Origin: an uncultured Alistipes sp.
GTDB taxonomy: Bacteria; Bacteroidota; Bacteroidia; Bacteroidales; UBA932
Length of the DNA: 64,000 nt
Assembly: GCA_900550465.1 (NCBI GenBank)
Contig: URSC01000005.1
Coordinates: forward strand, 62,001 to 126,000
Direction: 5' to 3'
Shown here: positions 35,551 through 44,376 of the stretch, in pieces
How positions within the stretch are numbered: position 1 is the stretch's first letter
Layout of the letters: the number at the start of each line of letters is the position of its first letter
The notes under the pieces: generated by a model
The model's input: only the letters and a program-made list of their open reading frames with translations
Databases searched by the model: none
What the model was told of the DNA's origin: nothing
Made by a program: the position numbers and the translations under genes

Positions 35551-36801
35551 ATGAACAGACAGGAAATCCCGGTGCTGCTCCTTACCGGATATCTGGGCAG
35601 CGGGAAGACAACGCTGGTGAACCGTATCCTATCCAACGAGAAGGGCATCCGGTTCGCGGTCATCGTGAACGATATCGGAGAAGTGAACATAGACGCGGAC
35701 CTGATTCAGCGCGGCGGGGTGGTCGGCACTCAGGACGACAGCCTGGTAGCCCTGCAGAACGGCTGTATATGCTGCACCCTCAAGACCGACCTGATGAACC
35801 AGATTACGGAGCTGATACAGATGCGGCGCTTCGACTACATAGTCATAGAGGCCAGCGGTATCTGCGAGCCGGAGCCGATAGCCAGGACTATCTGCACCAT
35901 GCCCAGGATGGACCCGAGGCTGGAGGACTGCGGCATCTTCCCCCGCCTGGACTGCATAGTGACCGTAGTGGACGCTCTCAGGCTTCAGGACGAGTTCGCC
36001 TGCGGAGACAGCCTCATGCGGGAGAACCTGGACGAGGAGGATATCGAGAACCTGATTCTCCAGCAGATAGAGTTCTGCAACATAGTCCTGCTCAACAAGG
36101 CTTCGGAGGTCACAACAGAGGAGCGCTCCCGTATCAGCCGCATCATCGCCAGCGTCCAGCCCTCTGCCCGTATTATCGAATGCGATTACGGGGAGATAGA
36201 CCTGAGCCTGATACTCAACACCAGGATGTTCAGTTTCAACCAGGTGGCCGCATCGGCCGGCTGGGTACGCGGTATAGAGGCCGTTCCCACGGAAGAGGAG
36301 GAGGCGGAGGCCCGCGGACATGAGCATCACCATCACCATGAGCACGGAGAACACGGCGACGGGCATCACCACCATCATCATGACCACGATCATGAAGAAG
36401 GCGAGGCCGAGGAGTACGGCATAGGCACATTCGTCTATTACCGCCGCCCTGCCTTCGATATCAACAAGTTCGACAACTTCGTCATCAAGCACTGGCCCCG
36501 GGAGGTGATCCGCGCCAAGGGCATCTGCTATTTTACCCAGGATCCGGACATGTCCTACATGTTCGAGCAGGCGGGACGGCAGAAGCAGCTCAAGGAGGCG
36601 GGCCAGTGGTATGCCACCGCCCCGGAGGACGAACTGGAGCAGCTCAAGGCCCAGGATCCCGGTTTCGCCCGCGACTGGGACGAGTACTACGGAGACCGCA
36701 TGCAGAAGATAGTGTTCATAGGCCAGCACATGGATGTGGAGCAGATTAAGCGGGATCTGGACTTCTGTCTGGACACTACTGCGGAGATTTCCGGCATATA
36801 A
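35551..36801 (+). CDS. COG0523 (CobW/ZNG-type) metal-chaperone GTPase
   Basis: 416 residues. Walker A GYLGSGKTT (13-21), then the family metal motif GCICC (Cys72, 74, 75), the SGICEP switch and the base-recognition NKASE (181-185; NKxD is usual, so the Asp is replaced). A linker at 256-280 holds 16 histidines in 25 residues. The CobW C-terminal domain follows (GIGTFVYYRRPAFDINKFDNFV to the end). The family passes zinc, or cobalt for cobalamin synthesis, to client proteins. No cobalamin biosynthesis genes are near, so a zinc role is the better guess. Divergent from the TPR regulator; the S41 protease gene follows after 39 bp. Confidence 0.88.
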   Translation: MNRQEIPVLLLTGYLGSGKTTLVNRILSNEKGIRFAVIVNDIGEVNIDADLIQRGGVVGTQDDSLVALQNGCICCTLKTDLMNQITELIQMRRFDYIVIEASGICEPEPIARTICTMPRMDPRLEDCGIFPRLDCIVTVVDALRLQDEFACGDSLMRENLDEEDIENLILQQIEFCNIVLLNKASEVTTEERSRISRIIASVQPSARIIECDYGEIDLSLILNTRMFSFNQVAASAGWVRGIEAVPTEEEEAEARGHEHHHHHEHGEHGDGHHHHHHDHDHEEGEAEEYGIGTFVYYRRPAFDINKFDNFVIKHWPREVIRAKGICYFTQDPDMSYMFEQAGRQKQLKEAGQWYATAPEDELEQLKAQDPGFARDWDEYYGDRMQKIVFIGQHMDVEQIKRDLDFCLDTTAEISGI

Positions 36802-36840
36802 TTTGTTTTGAAGTCAGAATAATTATCTCGCAATAACGAA

Positions 36841-38520
36841 ATGAAGATTACAGGCACAATATTGAGAAGAACGGCTGTTTCCGTTGCGGCAGTTCTTGCG
36901 GCAGCTTTCCGGCTGTCGGCTCAGTCGGAGGAGTTCAACACGGGCAAGTATATGGAGATCCAGTCTACTATACTCAGGACTATCCAGGATCAATATGTAG
37001 ATACGGTGCGTCTGGATGAGTTGCTGCACAAGGGTATCGATGCGATGCTGTCGACTCTGGATCCTTATACGGTGTTCATCCCGGAGGAGAATGAGGAGGA
37101 TCTGGACATTATGACCACAGCCAGTTACGGCGGTGTCGGAGCCCTGATACAGAAGACTCCCCAGGGGTATATTATCATCGCGGAGCCGTATGAGGGTTCG
37201 GCGGCCATAAAGGCAGGACTGCATCCGGGTGATACCATAGTTGCGATAGAGGGAGTAAGCACCAAGGACCTTACCGCCGACCAGTGCAGTGAGAGAATGC
37301 GCGGCCGTCCCGCCACAGTCCTCAATATGACAGTAGTGCGGGGTCGTGGAGGAGACACGGTACAGGTGGCTCTGATCCGGGAGCGGATTCATATTCCGGA
37401 TGTGGTATATTATGGTTTCCTCAATGACACGACCGGATATATTCAGATCGGCGGCTTTACAGTGGACGGCTCCAGGGATGTGCGCAGGGCTTTTGAGGAA
37501 CTGAAGGCTGACGGAAAAATGACACGCCTGGTACTGGACCTGCGCGGCAACGGCGGCGGCCTGATGAATGAGGCGGTGAATATCGTGTCGCTGTTCGTAC
37601 CTCAGGGCACGCTGGTGGTATCTGCGAAGGGCAAGCATCCGGCTGCTGATTTTCAGTATAAGACCCAGACTGCTCCGGTGGATACCCTCATGCCGCTGAT
37701 GGTCATGGTCAACTCGGCCTCCGCATCATCTTCCGAGATCGTCGCCGGTGCCCTTCAGGATATGGACAGGGCTACGATAGCCGGTGTGCGTACATACGGC
37801 AAGGGGCTGGTGCAGACAATACGTCCGGCAGGATACAATACCTCACTTAAGGTTACTACAGCCAAGTACTATACTCCCAGCGGACGTTGTGTCCAGGCCA
37901 TAGACTACAGTCACCGCAATGAGGACGGCAGTGTGGGATACGTGCCTGATTCCCTGAAGAAGGCATTCAAGACCCGTTCGGGCCGTACTGTCTATGACGG
38001 TGGAGGAATTACACCGGATATCGAGGTGGAGCCCAAATATTACAGTCGTCCGGTTATATCGTTGATATACAGCAATGTCATCAGTGATTATGCCATAAAA
38101 TACTACAATACCCACGATTCCATCGCTCCGGCCGGAGAGTTTCTGCTGACTGATGAGGAGTATGCCGATTTCGTACGGTTTGCGGCTCAGAAGGAATTTG
38201 ACGCCAGGACAGAATCCCAGATAGAGATGGAAAGGGTGCTGGAAGCCGCGGAACGGGAAGGTCTTGACAGTACGCTAGACGGCCTTAAAGAGGAAATGGA
38301 CGGGATGTTGGAGCGCATCTCGCTGACAAAGGAGGACTTCCTCGAGGCCAACAAGTCCACTGTCAAGTCTCTCCTCGAGGATGAGATAGCCCTGAAGTTC
38401 TATCTCCGGGCAGGAGGCGCCGAGTCCGCCCTCCGTCAGGACAGCCAGCTTCAGCAGGCGCTGGAGCAGTGGGACGGTACTATACCCGTGCAGCAGTCTG
38501 ATCCGGAGACGGAGGAGTAA
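36841..38520 (+). CDS. S41 carboxyl-terminal processing protease
   Basis: 559 residues. The signal peptide ends near LSAQ (residue 28). A PDZ domain is at about 90-170 (YGGVGALIQ and AAIKAGLHPGDTIVAIEGVS). The S41 catalytic domain is at about 180-370, with LDLRGNGGGLMNEA, MVNSASASSSEIVAGAL and TYGKGLVQ. By the usual 25-residue distance the dyad is Ser296-Lys321. A helical C-terminal part of about 140 residues follows. It cleaves periplasmic proteins from the C-terminus. The last 41 bp overlap the convergent MATE gene. Confidence 0.93.
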   Translation: MKITGTILRRTAVSVAAVLAAAFRLSAQSEEFNTGKYMEIQSTILRTIQDQYVDTVRLDELLHKGIDAMLSTLDPYTVFIPEENEEDLDIMTTASYGGVGALIQKTPQGYIIIAEPYEGSAAIKAGLHPGDTIVAIEGVSTKDLTADQCSERMRGRPATVLNMTVVRGRGGDTVQVALIRERIHIPDVVYYGFLNDTTGYIQIGGFTVDGSRDVRRAFEELKADGKMTRLVLDLRGNGGGLMNEAVNIVSLFVPQGTLVVSAKGKHPAADFQYKTQTAPVDTLMPLMVMVNSASASSSEIVAGALQDMDRATIAGVRTYGKGLVQTIRPAGYNTSLKVTTAKYYTPSGRCVQAIDYSHRNEDGSVGYVPDSLKKAFKTRSGRTVYDGGGITPDIEVEPKYYSRPVISLIYSNVISDYAIKYYNTHDSIAPAGEFLLTDEEYADFVRFAAQKEFDARTESQIEMERVLEAAEREGLDSTLDGLKEEMDGMLERISLTKEDFLEANKSTVKSLLEDEIALKFYLRAGGAESALRQDSQLQQALEQWDGTIPVQQSDPETEE

Positions 38521-39847
38521 TCCTGGAGAAGACCTGCCGGCGGGCGGTGACCGTCATGTAGACGTCGCGGGCGATGAGGTGGGCGAAGTAGGCCATGTAC
38601 AGGGCCTGGATGCCCATGAGGCCGCGGAAGGCGAAGTAACAGGCGTAGAAGGAGGCGCAGGCCCAGATCATTCCGTTGCGGATGGCCCGTGCGGCGGTGG
38701 CTCCGATGAAGATGCCGTCCCACATGAAGGCCAGGCAACTGAAAGCTGGCATGATTATCAGCCATATCATATACGGTTTGGAGGCAGCTGTAACGGCTGC
38801 CTCTGTCGTCATGAGGCTTACCATCCACTGGCCTCCTACGCCGTAGGCCACGGTCGAGACGACGGCCAGGCCGGCTGTCCAGGTGAAGAGCAGCCGCACG
38901 GCCTTGTTCAGGGACGGTCTGTCCTGGGCTCCGATGTAGCGGCCGGTGAGGGCCTCGCCCGCGTATGCGAATCCGTCCAGGATGTAGGAGTAGAGCATCA
39001 GCAGCTTCATGATGATGGTGCTGACGGCCAGCTGCACGTCTCCGTAGTGGGCGGCCAGGGAGGTGAATCCGCAGTATATCAGCATGAAGCAGAGCGAGCG
39101 CAGGAAGAGGTTGGCGTTGAGGACGTAGAACGACTTCATGTAGCGGAACTTCACGTGCTGCCGGATGTTGACGTGCCGCAGCAGCCTGCCGTAGTGCGTG
39201 AGCATCAGGATGGAGGCCAGGATGAGACCGGTGTACTGGGCTATGACCGTGCCGAGGGCCACACCGGCGAAGCCGAGAGGGGTGTGCAGGCCGAGGAAGA
39301 TGCTCATGCCGAGGTTGACCACATTGACCGTCATGTCCACCGCCATCGGGAAGACGGTGTTCTGCATACCGATGAACCATCCTTTGAACACCATGAGCGA
39401 GAGGGTTGCCGGAGCGTCCCAGATGCGGATGAAGAAATATTTCCGGGCCAGTTCCTGGACTTCCGCCGAGCAGTCGATAAAGAGGAAGGCCGCTTCGACG
39501 AAGAGCCATTGGATCAGTATCAGGAATGAGGCCGAGAGCAGGGCGGTCGCCTCTCCCTGGACGAAGTAGCGCATGGCCCCCGGAAGGTCCTTGCGGCCGT
39601 AGGCCTGGGCCGTGAGGCCTCCCGTGCCGACACGGAGGAAGCCGAAGTTCCAGTAGAGCAGGTCGAAGAGCATTGAGCCTACGGCTATTGCCCCGATGGC
39701 CGCTACGTTGCCCAGGCGGCCGGATACGCCGATGTCCACCATTCCCACGAGGGGGACGGTGATGTTGGCCAGGATGCTGGGCACCGCGAGGTGCAGGATC
39801 CGGCTGTTCATGGATCTGGGCGCGCTGTTCTCCGTATGTCTTTTCAT
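38480..39847 (-). CDS. MATE-family efflux transporter
   Basis: 455 residues with about twelve hydrophobic segments and the MATE start LAVPSILANITVPLVGMVDIGVSGRLG. The second half begins around LNKAVRLLFTWTAGLAVVS. It resembles the DinF branch: cation-coupled export of drugs or metabolites. The start is 9 bp after the rsgA stop, so the two are one transcript. Its 3' end overlaps the S41 protease gene tail to tail by 41 bp. Confidence 0.92.
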   Translation of the reverse strand: MKRHTENSAPRSMNSRILHLAVPSILANITVPLVGMVDIGVSGRLGNVAAIGAIAVGSMLFDLLYWNFGFLRVGTGGLTAQAYGRKDLPGAMRYFVQGEATALLSASFLILIQWLFVEAAFLFIDCSAEVQELARKYFFIRIWDAPATLSLMVFKGWFIGMQNTVFPMAVDMTVNVVNLGMSIFLGLHTPLGFAGVALGTVIAQYTGLILASILMLTHYGRLLRHVNIRQHVKFRYMKSFYVLNANLFLRSLCFMLIYCGFTSLAAHYGDVQLAVSTIIMKLLMLYSYILDGFAYAGEALTGRYIGAQDRPSLNKAVRLLFTWTAGLAVVSTVAYGVGGQWMVSLMTTEAAVTAASKPYMIWLIIMPAFSCLAFMWDGIFIGATAARAIRNGMIWACASFYACYFAFRGLMGIQALYMAYFAHLIARDVYMTVTARRQVFSRITPPSPDQTAARV

Positions 39848-39856
39848 ATTGTCGTG

Positions 39857-40825
39857 CTATCTGTATTTTCCCTCTTCCTCGAGCATTCCGAGGTAGGACA
39901 TGTAGCGTTCGGGGGAGACGGTGCCGTTCTCCACTGCCTCGAGGACTGCGCAGCCCGGCTCATGGGTGTGGGTGCAGGGCTTGTAGCGGCAGTTGTCGGC
40001 GACGCGGAGCATTTCCGGAAAATAGGTGGAGATCTCCTCCGGCTCGATGTCCACCAGGCCGAAGCCCCTGATGCCGGGGGTGTCGATGATGAAGCCGCCG
40101 CCGCTTGTGGGGTAGATCTCGTAGAATGTGGTGGTGTGGCGGCCCTGCCGGTATTTGTCCGATATTTCGGAGGTCTTTGGGTCGAGGGCGGGGTCGATGG
40201 CCTTGATAAGGGAGGACTTGCCCACTCCGGAGACGCCGCTGAAAAGGGAGATGCCGCCGCGGTTGCACTGCTCCCGGAGGGTGTCTACGCCCTGACCGGT
40301 GAGGACCGAGATGTCCATTATGGGGTAACCGGCGTCGGTGTAGATACTGTGGAAGAGTCCGCTTTTGGCTTGCAGCTCCTCGGTGACGTAGAGGTCGGTC
40401 TTGTTGAGGAGTATCGTGACGGGGACCTTGTAGGCCTCGCAGGTGACCAGGAAACGGTCGATGAAGGGCCATTTGGTCTCGGGGCTGTCGAGGGTGACGA
40501 TGAGGTAGGCGGTGTCGATGTTGGAGGCGAGGATGTGGCACTGGCGGGAGAGGTTGGTGGACTTGCGGATGATGTAGTTCTTCCGCGGGAGGACCTTGGT
40601 GATGGTGCCCTCGTCCACGGGATTTCCGTCGGCATCCACCGGCACGGAGTATTCCACGCGGTCGCCTACTGCCACCGGGTTCGTGGCCGTAGAGCCGCTC
40701 AGACGCAGCTTGCCTCTGACCACTGCGTTCAGCGGTTTCCACTGCGGCAGCTCCGACAGCAGGTAGTGGCTGCCGGTGTTCTTGACCACTGTCGCGGTTC
40801 CGGTATGTATTCTGTTCTCGCCCAT
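39857..40825 (-). CDS. rsgA: Ribosome small-subunit-dependent GTPase RsgA
   Basis: Late 30S maturation GTPase. 322 residues with the circularly permuted G-domain typical of the family: NKTD (141-144, G4) comes before GVSGVGKSS (197-205, G1) and DTPGIRGF (G3). The N-terminal OB-fold is at about 8-75. A C-terminal zinc knuckle CRYKPCTHTHEPGC is intact. The minus-strand sequence TATCTTCG, 22-29 bp before the ATG, is a one-mismatch -7 element. The MATE gene follows immediately. Confidence 0.95.
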   Translation of the reverse strand: MGENRIHTGTATVVKNTGSHYLLSELPQWKPLNAVVRGKLRLSGSTATNPVAVGDRVEYSVPVDADGNPVDEGTITKVLPRKNYIIRKSTNLSRQCHILASNIDTAYLIVTLDSPETKWPFIDRFLVTCEAYKVPVTILLNKTDLYVTEELQAKSGLFHSIYTDAGYPIMDISVLTGQGVDTLREQCNRGGISLFSGVSGVGKSSLIKAIDPALDPKTSEISDKYRQGRHTTTFYEIYPTSGGGFIIDTPGIRGFGLVDIEPEEISTYFPEMLRVADNCRYKPCTHTHEPGCAVLEAVENGTVSPERYMSYLGMLEEEGKYR

Positions 40826-40890
40826 GTGCTTTGTTTTGCGCCGCGAAGATACAAATTATTTGGATGTGTATCATTTTTGGGAGATTGTCG

Positions 40891-40898
40891 TATCTTTG
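40891..40898 (+). promoter_or_regulatory. -7 promoter element of the polyprenyl synthetase gene
   Basis: TATCTTTG, 24 bp before the ATG at 40923. Confidence 0.6.
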
Positions 40899-40922
40899 CG
40901 CGAAAGGAAAATCCATAGTACC

Positions 40923-41900
40923 ATGTACAGTTTAGCTGAAATCGACAAGATCGTCTCCAACGGGATATGCACCCTCGACCTGAAGGGCGAGCCCGCTGAG
41001 CTTTACACACCTATAGAATATATGATGTCCATCGGGGGCAAGCGGATCCGTCCGCGCCTGGCTCTGCTGGTCTGCTCGCTGTTTACGGACAAGATAGAGC
41101 CGCAGCAAGTCTATCCGGCTCTCGGACTGGAGGTGTTCCACACGTTTACCCTGATTCATGACGATATCATGGACCGGGCCGATATCCGCCGCGGGCAGCC
41201 GACAGTGTACCGCAAGTGGAACGAGAACATCGCGATTCTCTCCGGAGACGTGATGTCGATACAGGCCTACGAGTACGTGTGCAAGGCTCCGGCCGACAAG
41301 CTCCAGGCCGTGCTGGCTGTGTTCAGCGACACTGCCCGGAAGGTCTGCGAGGGACAGCAGTACGACATGAACTACGAGACCATGCCGGTGGTGACGATGG
41401 ACGACTATATCATGATGATAGGTCTGAAGACTTCGGCGCTGATAGCCGGCTCGGCCAAGTTAGGGGCGGTTCTCGGCGGTGCCGATGCGAAGTCAGCAGA
41501 AGCCCTGTACCGGTACGGCTACGACCTAGGTCTGGCCTTCCAGATTACCGACGACTATCTGGATACTTTCGGGGATCCGGCCGTGTTCGGAAAGAATATC
41601 GGAGGGGACATCGTGAACAATAAGAAGACCTGGCTCTACGTCGAGGCGGCCCGTCTGGCGTCCGGGGAGCAGAAGACCCGCTTCGGGGAGATATTCCGGA
41701 TGGGGGAGGACCGTGCGGCTGAGAAGATCGCGGCGGCCCAGCAGCTGTTCACTGAAATAGGGGTCAAGGACAATGCCGAGAAGGCCATAGAGCACTACTT
41801 CCATAAGGCAATGGAGACTGTCGAGGCCCTGTCCCTCGGGGCGCAGAAGCTCTCCCTGCTCGAGGAGTTCGCCACCCAGATAACCTACCGCCGCAAATGA
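40923..41900 (+). CDS. Polyprenyl diphosphate synthase
   Basis: 325 residues. It condenses isopentenyl diphosphate with allylic diphosphates. The first Asp-rich motif is LIHDDIMDRADIRRG (DDIMD, 80-84) and the second is FQITDDYLDTFGD. GGKRIRPRLALL is the substrate-binding loop near residue 40. Chain length (farnesyl, geranylgeranyl or longer) cannot be read safely from the sequence; the position before the first DDxxD holds FTLIH. The start ATG follows a -7 element by 24 bp. The longer open frame runs back into the rsgA promoter. It overlaps the U32 gene by 4 bp. Confidence 0.92.
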   Translation: MYSLAEIDKIVSNGICTLDLKGEPAELYTPIEYMMSIGGKRIRPRLALLVCSLFTDKIEPQQVYPALGLEVFHTFTLIHDDIMDRADIRRGQPTVYRKWNENIAILSGDVMSIQAYEYVCKAPADKLQAVLAVFSDTARKVCEGQQYDMNYETMPVVTMDDYIMMIGLKTSALIAGSAKLGAVLGGADAKSAEALYRYGYDLGLAFQITDDYLDTFGDPAVFGKNIGGDIVNNKKTWLYVEAARLASGEQKTRFGEIFRMGEDRAAEKIAAAQQLFTEIGVKDNAEKAIEHYFHKAMETVEALSLGAQKLSLLEEFATQITYRRK

Positions 41901-43138
41901 GCAGGGGACACAGACTCGAGATAATGGCCCCGGCCGGATGCTTCGAGGCCCTCACCGCTGCGGTGCAGGCCGGAGCCGATTCGGTGTATTTCGGGGTGGA
42001 GGACCTGAACATGCGGTCCCACAGCGCGAACAATTTTACCCTGGCCGACCTTCCGGAGATAGTCCGCTACTGCTCGGAGCACGATGTCAAGACCTACCTG
42101 GCCCTGAACATTATTCTCTACGATGAGGACGTGCCCAAGGCCTACAGCACCCTCAATGCCGCCAAGGCCGCCGGAGTCACGGCTGTCATTGCCTCCGACA
42201 TCACCACTATAGAGTATGCCCGCCGCATCGGTCTGGAGGTGCATATCTCCACCCAGCTCAATATCTCCAACACCGAGGCCCTGCGCTTCTACTCGCAGTA
42301 TGCCGACGTGGTGGTCCTCGCCAGGGAACTCAACCTGGAGCAGGTCAGGGCCATCAGCGACCGTATCGCCTCGGAGGGCATCACCGGTCCGTCGGGCCGT
42401 CCGGTTCAGATCGAGATGTTCTGCCACGGGGCTCTGTGCATGGCCGTCTCCGGCAAATGCTATCTGAGCCTGCACGAGAACGGCAAGTCGGCCAACCGCG
42501 GCTCCTGTCTCCAGCTCTGCCGCCGGGGCTACCGCGTCACTGACCTCGAGACAGGCTACGAACTGGAGATAGACAACAAGTACATCATGTCCCCCAAGGA
42601 CCTGTGCACCATAGAATTTCTGGACAAGATGGCCGCAGCCGGCGTCTCGGTGTTCAAGATCGAGGGCCGCGCCCGTCCGGCGGAATACGTGCAGAAAGTG
42701 GTCAGCGCCTACCGGGCCGCCGCCGATGCCGTGGAGGCCGGTACCTTCACCCCGGAGTTCGGGGCCTCGTTCCGGGACCAGCTCTCGCAGGTGTTCAACC
42801 GCGGCTTCTGGGACGGCTACTACCAGGGTGCCCGTCTGGGCGAGTGGAGCAGCGTCTACGGCAGCAGCGCGACCATGAAGAAGGTCTATGCCGGCAAGGT
42901 GAACAATTATTTCTCCAACCTCGGAGTGGCCGAGATCCTGGTCGAGGCCGCCCCGCTGAAAGTCGGTCAGCACATCCTCATCATCGGCCCCACCACTGGA
43001 GTAGTCGAAATGGACATCCCCGAGATCCGCGTCGACCTCATACCGGCTCAGAGTGCGGCCCAGGGTGTCGCCTGCTCCATCCCCGTACCCTCCCGTGTCC
43101 GCCGCGCCGACAAGCTCTACATCTTCGAGCGCAAGTAA
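41897..43138 (+). CDS. U32-family protein (TrhP/RlhA-like)
   Basis: 413 residues of the peptidase U32 family. Several members are now known to hydroxylate tRNA or rRNA bases rather than cut collagen. The N-terminal barrel starts LEIMAPAGCFEALTAAVQAGADSVYFG. The family signature is EMFCHGALCMAVSGKCYLS (about 174-192), with cysteines that could bind an Fe-S cluster together with SCLQLCRRGY. The C-terminal domain (330-413) is beta-rich. Which RNA it acts on is not shown. Coupled to the polyprenyl synthase by a 4-bp overlap. Confidence 0.9.
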   Translation: MSRGHRLEIMAPAGCFEALTAAVQAGADSVYFGVEDLNMRSHSANNFTLADLPEIVRYCSEHDVKTYLALNIILYDEDVPKAYSTLNAAKAAGVTAVIASDITTIEYARRIGLEVHISTQLNISNTEALRFYSQYADVVVLARELNLEQVRAISDRIASEGITGPSGRPVQIEMFCHGALCMAVSGKCYLSLHENGKSANRGSCLQLCRRGYRVTDLETGYELEIDNKYIMSPKDLCTIEFLDKMAAAGVSVFKIEGRARPAEYVQKVVSAYRAAADAVEAGTFTPEFGASFRDQLSQVFNRGFWDGYYQGARLGEWSSVYGSSATMKKVYAGKVNNYFSNLGVAEILVEAAPLKVGQHILIIGPTTGVVEMDIPEIRVDLIPAQSAAQGVACSIPVPSRVRRADKLYIFERK

Positions 43139-43142
43139 AACG

Positions 43143-43164
43143 TGTCAAAGTGCGCGTTTTGACA
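43143..43164 (+). terminator. Hairpin after the U32 gene
   Basis: TGTCAAA (43143-43149) pairs with TTTGACA (43158-43164) around an 8-nt loop, 5 bp after the stop. It is not followed by a strong T-run, so it is a weak terminator at best. Confidence 0.4.
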
Positions 43165-43184
43165 TACAGTTTAATTCTAAAATT

Positions 43185-44321
43185 ATGACAGTCATGGAGC
43201 AACAATATAATGAAGCTGTGACAGCCATTAAGCAGGCAATCCTGCAAAGTCAGTATCGTTCGGTCAAACTGATTACCGGCGAGCAGTTGTCACTCTATTT
43301 TGGCATAGGACTATATGTGTCAGTCAACTCTCGTATCGGAACATGGGGCACAGGAGCTATCAGCCGTATAAGTGAACGGCTGAAGAGAGAACTACCTGGC
43401 TTACGCGGATTCTCTGAGCAGAATATACGCAATATGCGCACTTTTGCCGAATACTGGGAGACGTATTTAAAATGCTCGCCAATGGCGAGTAAATTACAAC
43501 TGCCTGTTGCTGAAGGCTGTATTGATATAGATGGTTTTTCACTACAGAAATGGTCGCCCGTGGCGAGCGAAATTAACCGGGAGGAGTTCTTGGGCATCAG
43601 TTTCTCTCATCACATGGAGATACTGCATAAGACGAAAGATCTAAATGAAGTGCTGTTTTATATCCATCAGTCCGTTCTTCACAAATGGGATAAATACGAT
43701 TTGCGCAATAGGCTGAAAGAGAACTTGTACCGGGATGCAGGAAATGCTGCGAATAACTTCCTGTAAACCATGCCGGCGGCAAATGCCAGGAAAGCCATCG
43801 GTATGTTCAAGGATGAATATCTGCTTGACTATATCAATGTGGAGGAACTTGAGGTGGATAAGGCTGAAGATGTGGATGAGCGTGTCGTTGAACAAGCCAT
43901 AGTGAGTAACATAAAGAAGTTTATCATGACTTTTGGGCGCGATTTTGCTTTCATAGGCAATCAGTATCATTTGGAAATATTTACAGAGGAATTGTTTCCA
44001 GATTTGCTTTTCTTCAACCGTGAACTGAATTGCATGGTGGTGGTTGAATTGAAAAAGGGAGCGTTCAAATCCGGGTACATTGGTCAGTTGCAGACCTATA
44101 TGCGAGTGCTTGATGATAAAGTGCGCAAGCCGCATGAAAACCCGACTATCGGAATTTTGCTGTGTAAAAGTGCCGATAAAGCCTTTGTGGAATATGTAAT
44201 CCGTGACTATAATAGCCCGATGGGTGTGGCTACTTATAAGACTGCAGCAGACATGGACGAGAAGATGCGGAATTCACTTCCCGATATGGACGAAATGCGA
44301 AAGCTTTTAATGGATAATTAG
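43185..44321 (+). pseudogene. DUF1016 nuclease-like gene interrupted by one in-frame TAA
   Basis: Two open frames, 43185-43766 and 43770-44321, are in the same phase, separated only by the stop TAA at 43764-43766 and one codon. Together they give a full-length DUF1016 protein of about 378 residues. The first half has GLRGFSEQNIRNMRTFAEYW and KDLNEVLFYIHQSVLHKWD. The second has ARKAIGMFKDEYLLDYINVEE and the intact nuclease motif LFPDLLFFNRELNCMVVVEL. The break falls at NNFL-stop-TMPAANARKA in a conserved stretch; a single change from CAA or AAA to TAA explains it. An ATG directly after the stop could restart the nuclease half. No frameshift or other damage is seen, so the lesion is recent, or is a sequencing error. 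Confidence 0.8.
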
Positions 44322-44348
44322 AGTTGTCCGCTCAATAGAAAATAGTAT

Positions 44349-44356
44349 TACATTTG
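44349..44356 (+). promoter_or_regulatory. -7 promoter element of dnaE
   Basis: TACATTTG, 20 bp before the dnaE ATG at 44377, with a TTG at 44324-44326 as a possible -33 box (22-bp spacing). Confidence 0.55.
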
Positions 44357-44376
44357 CAGACATAAATCCGAAAGAT

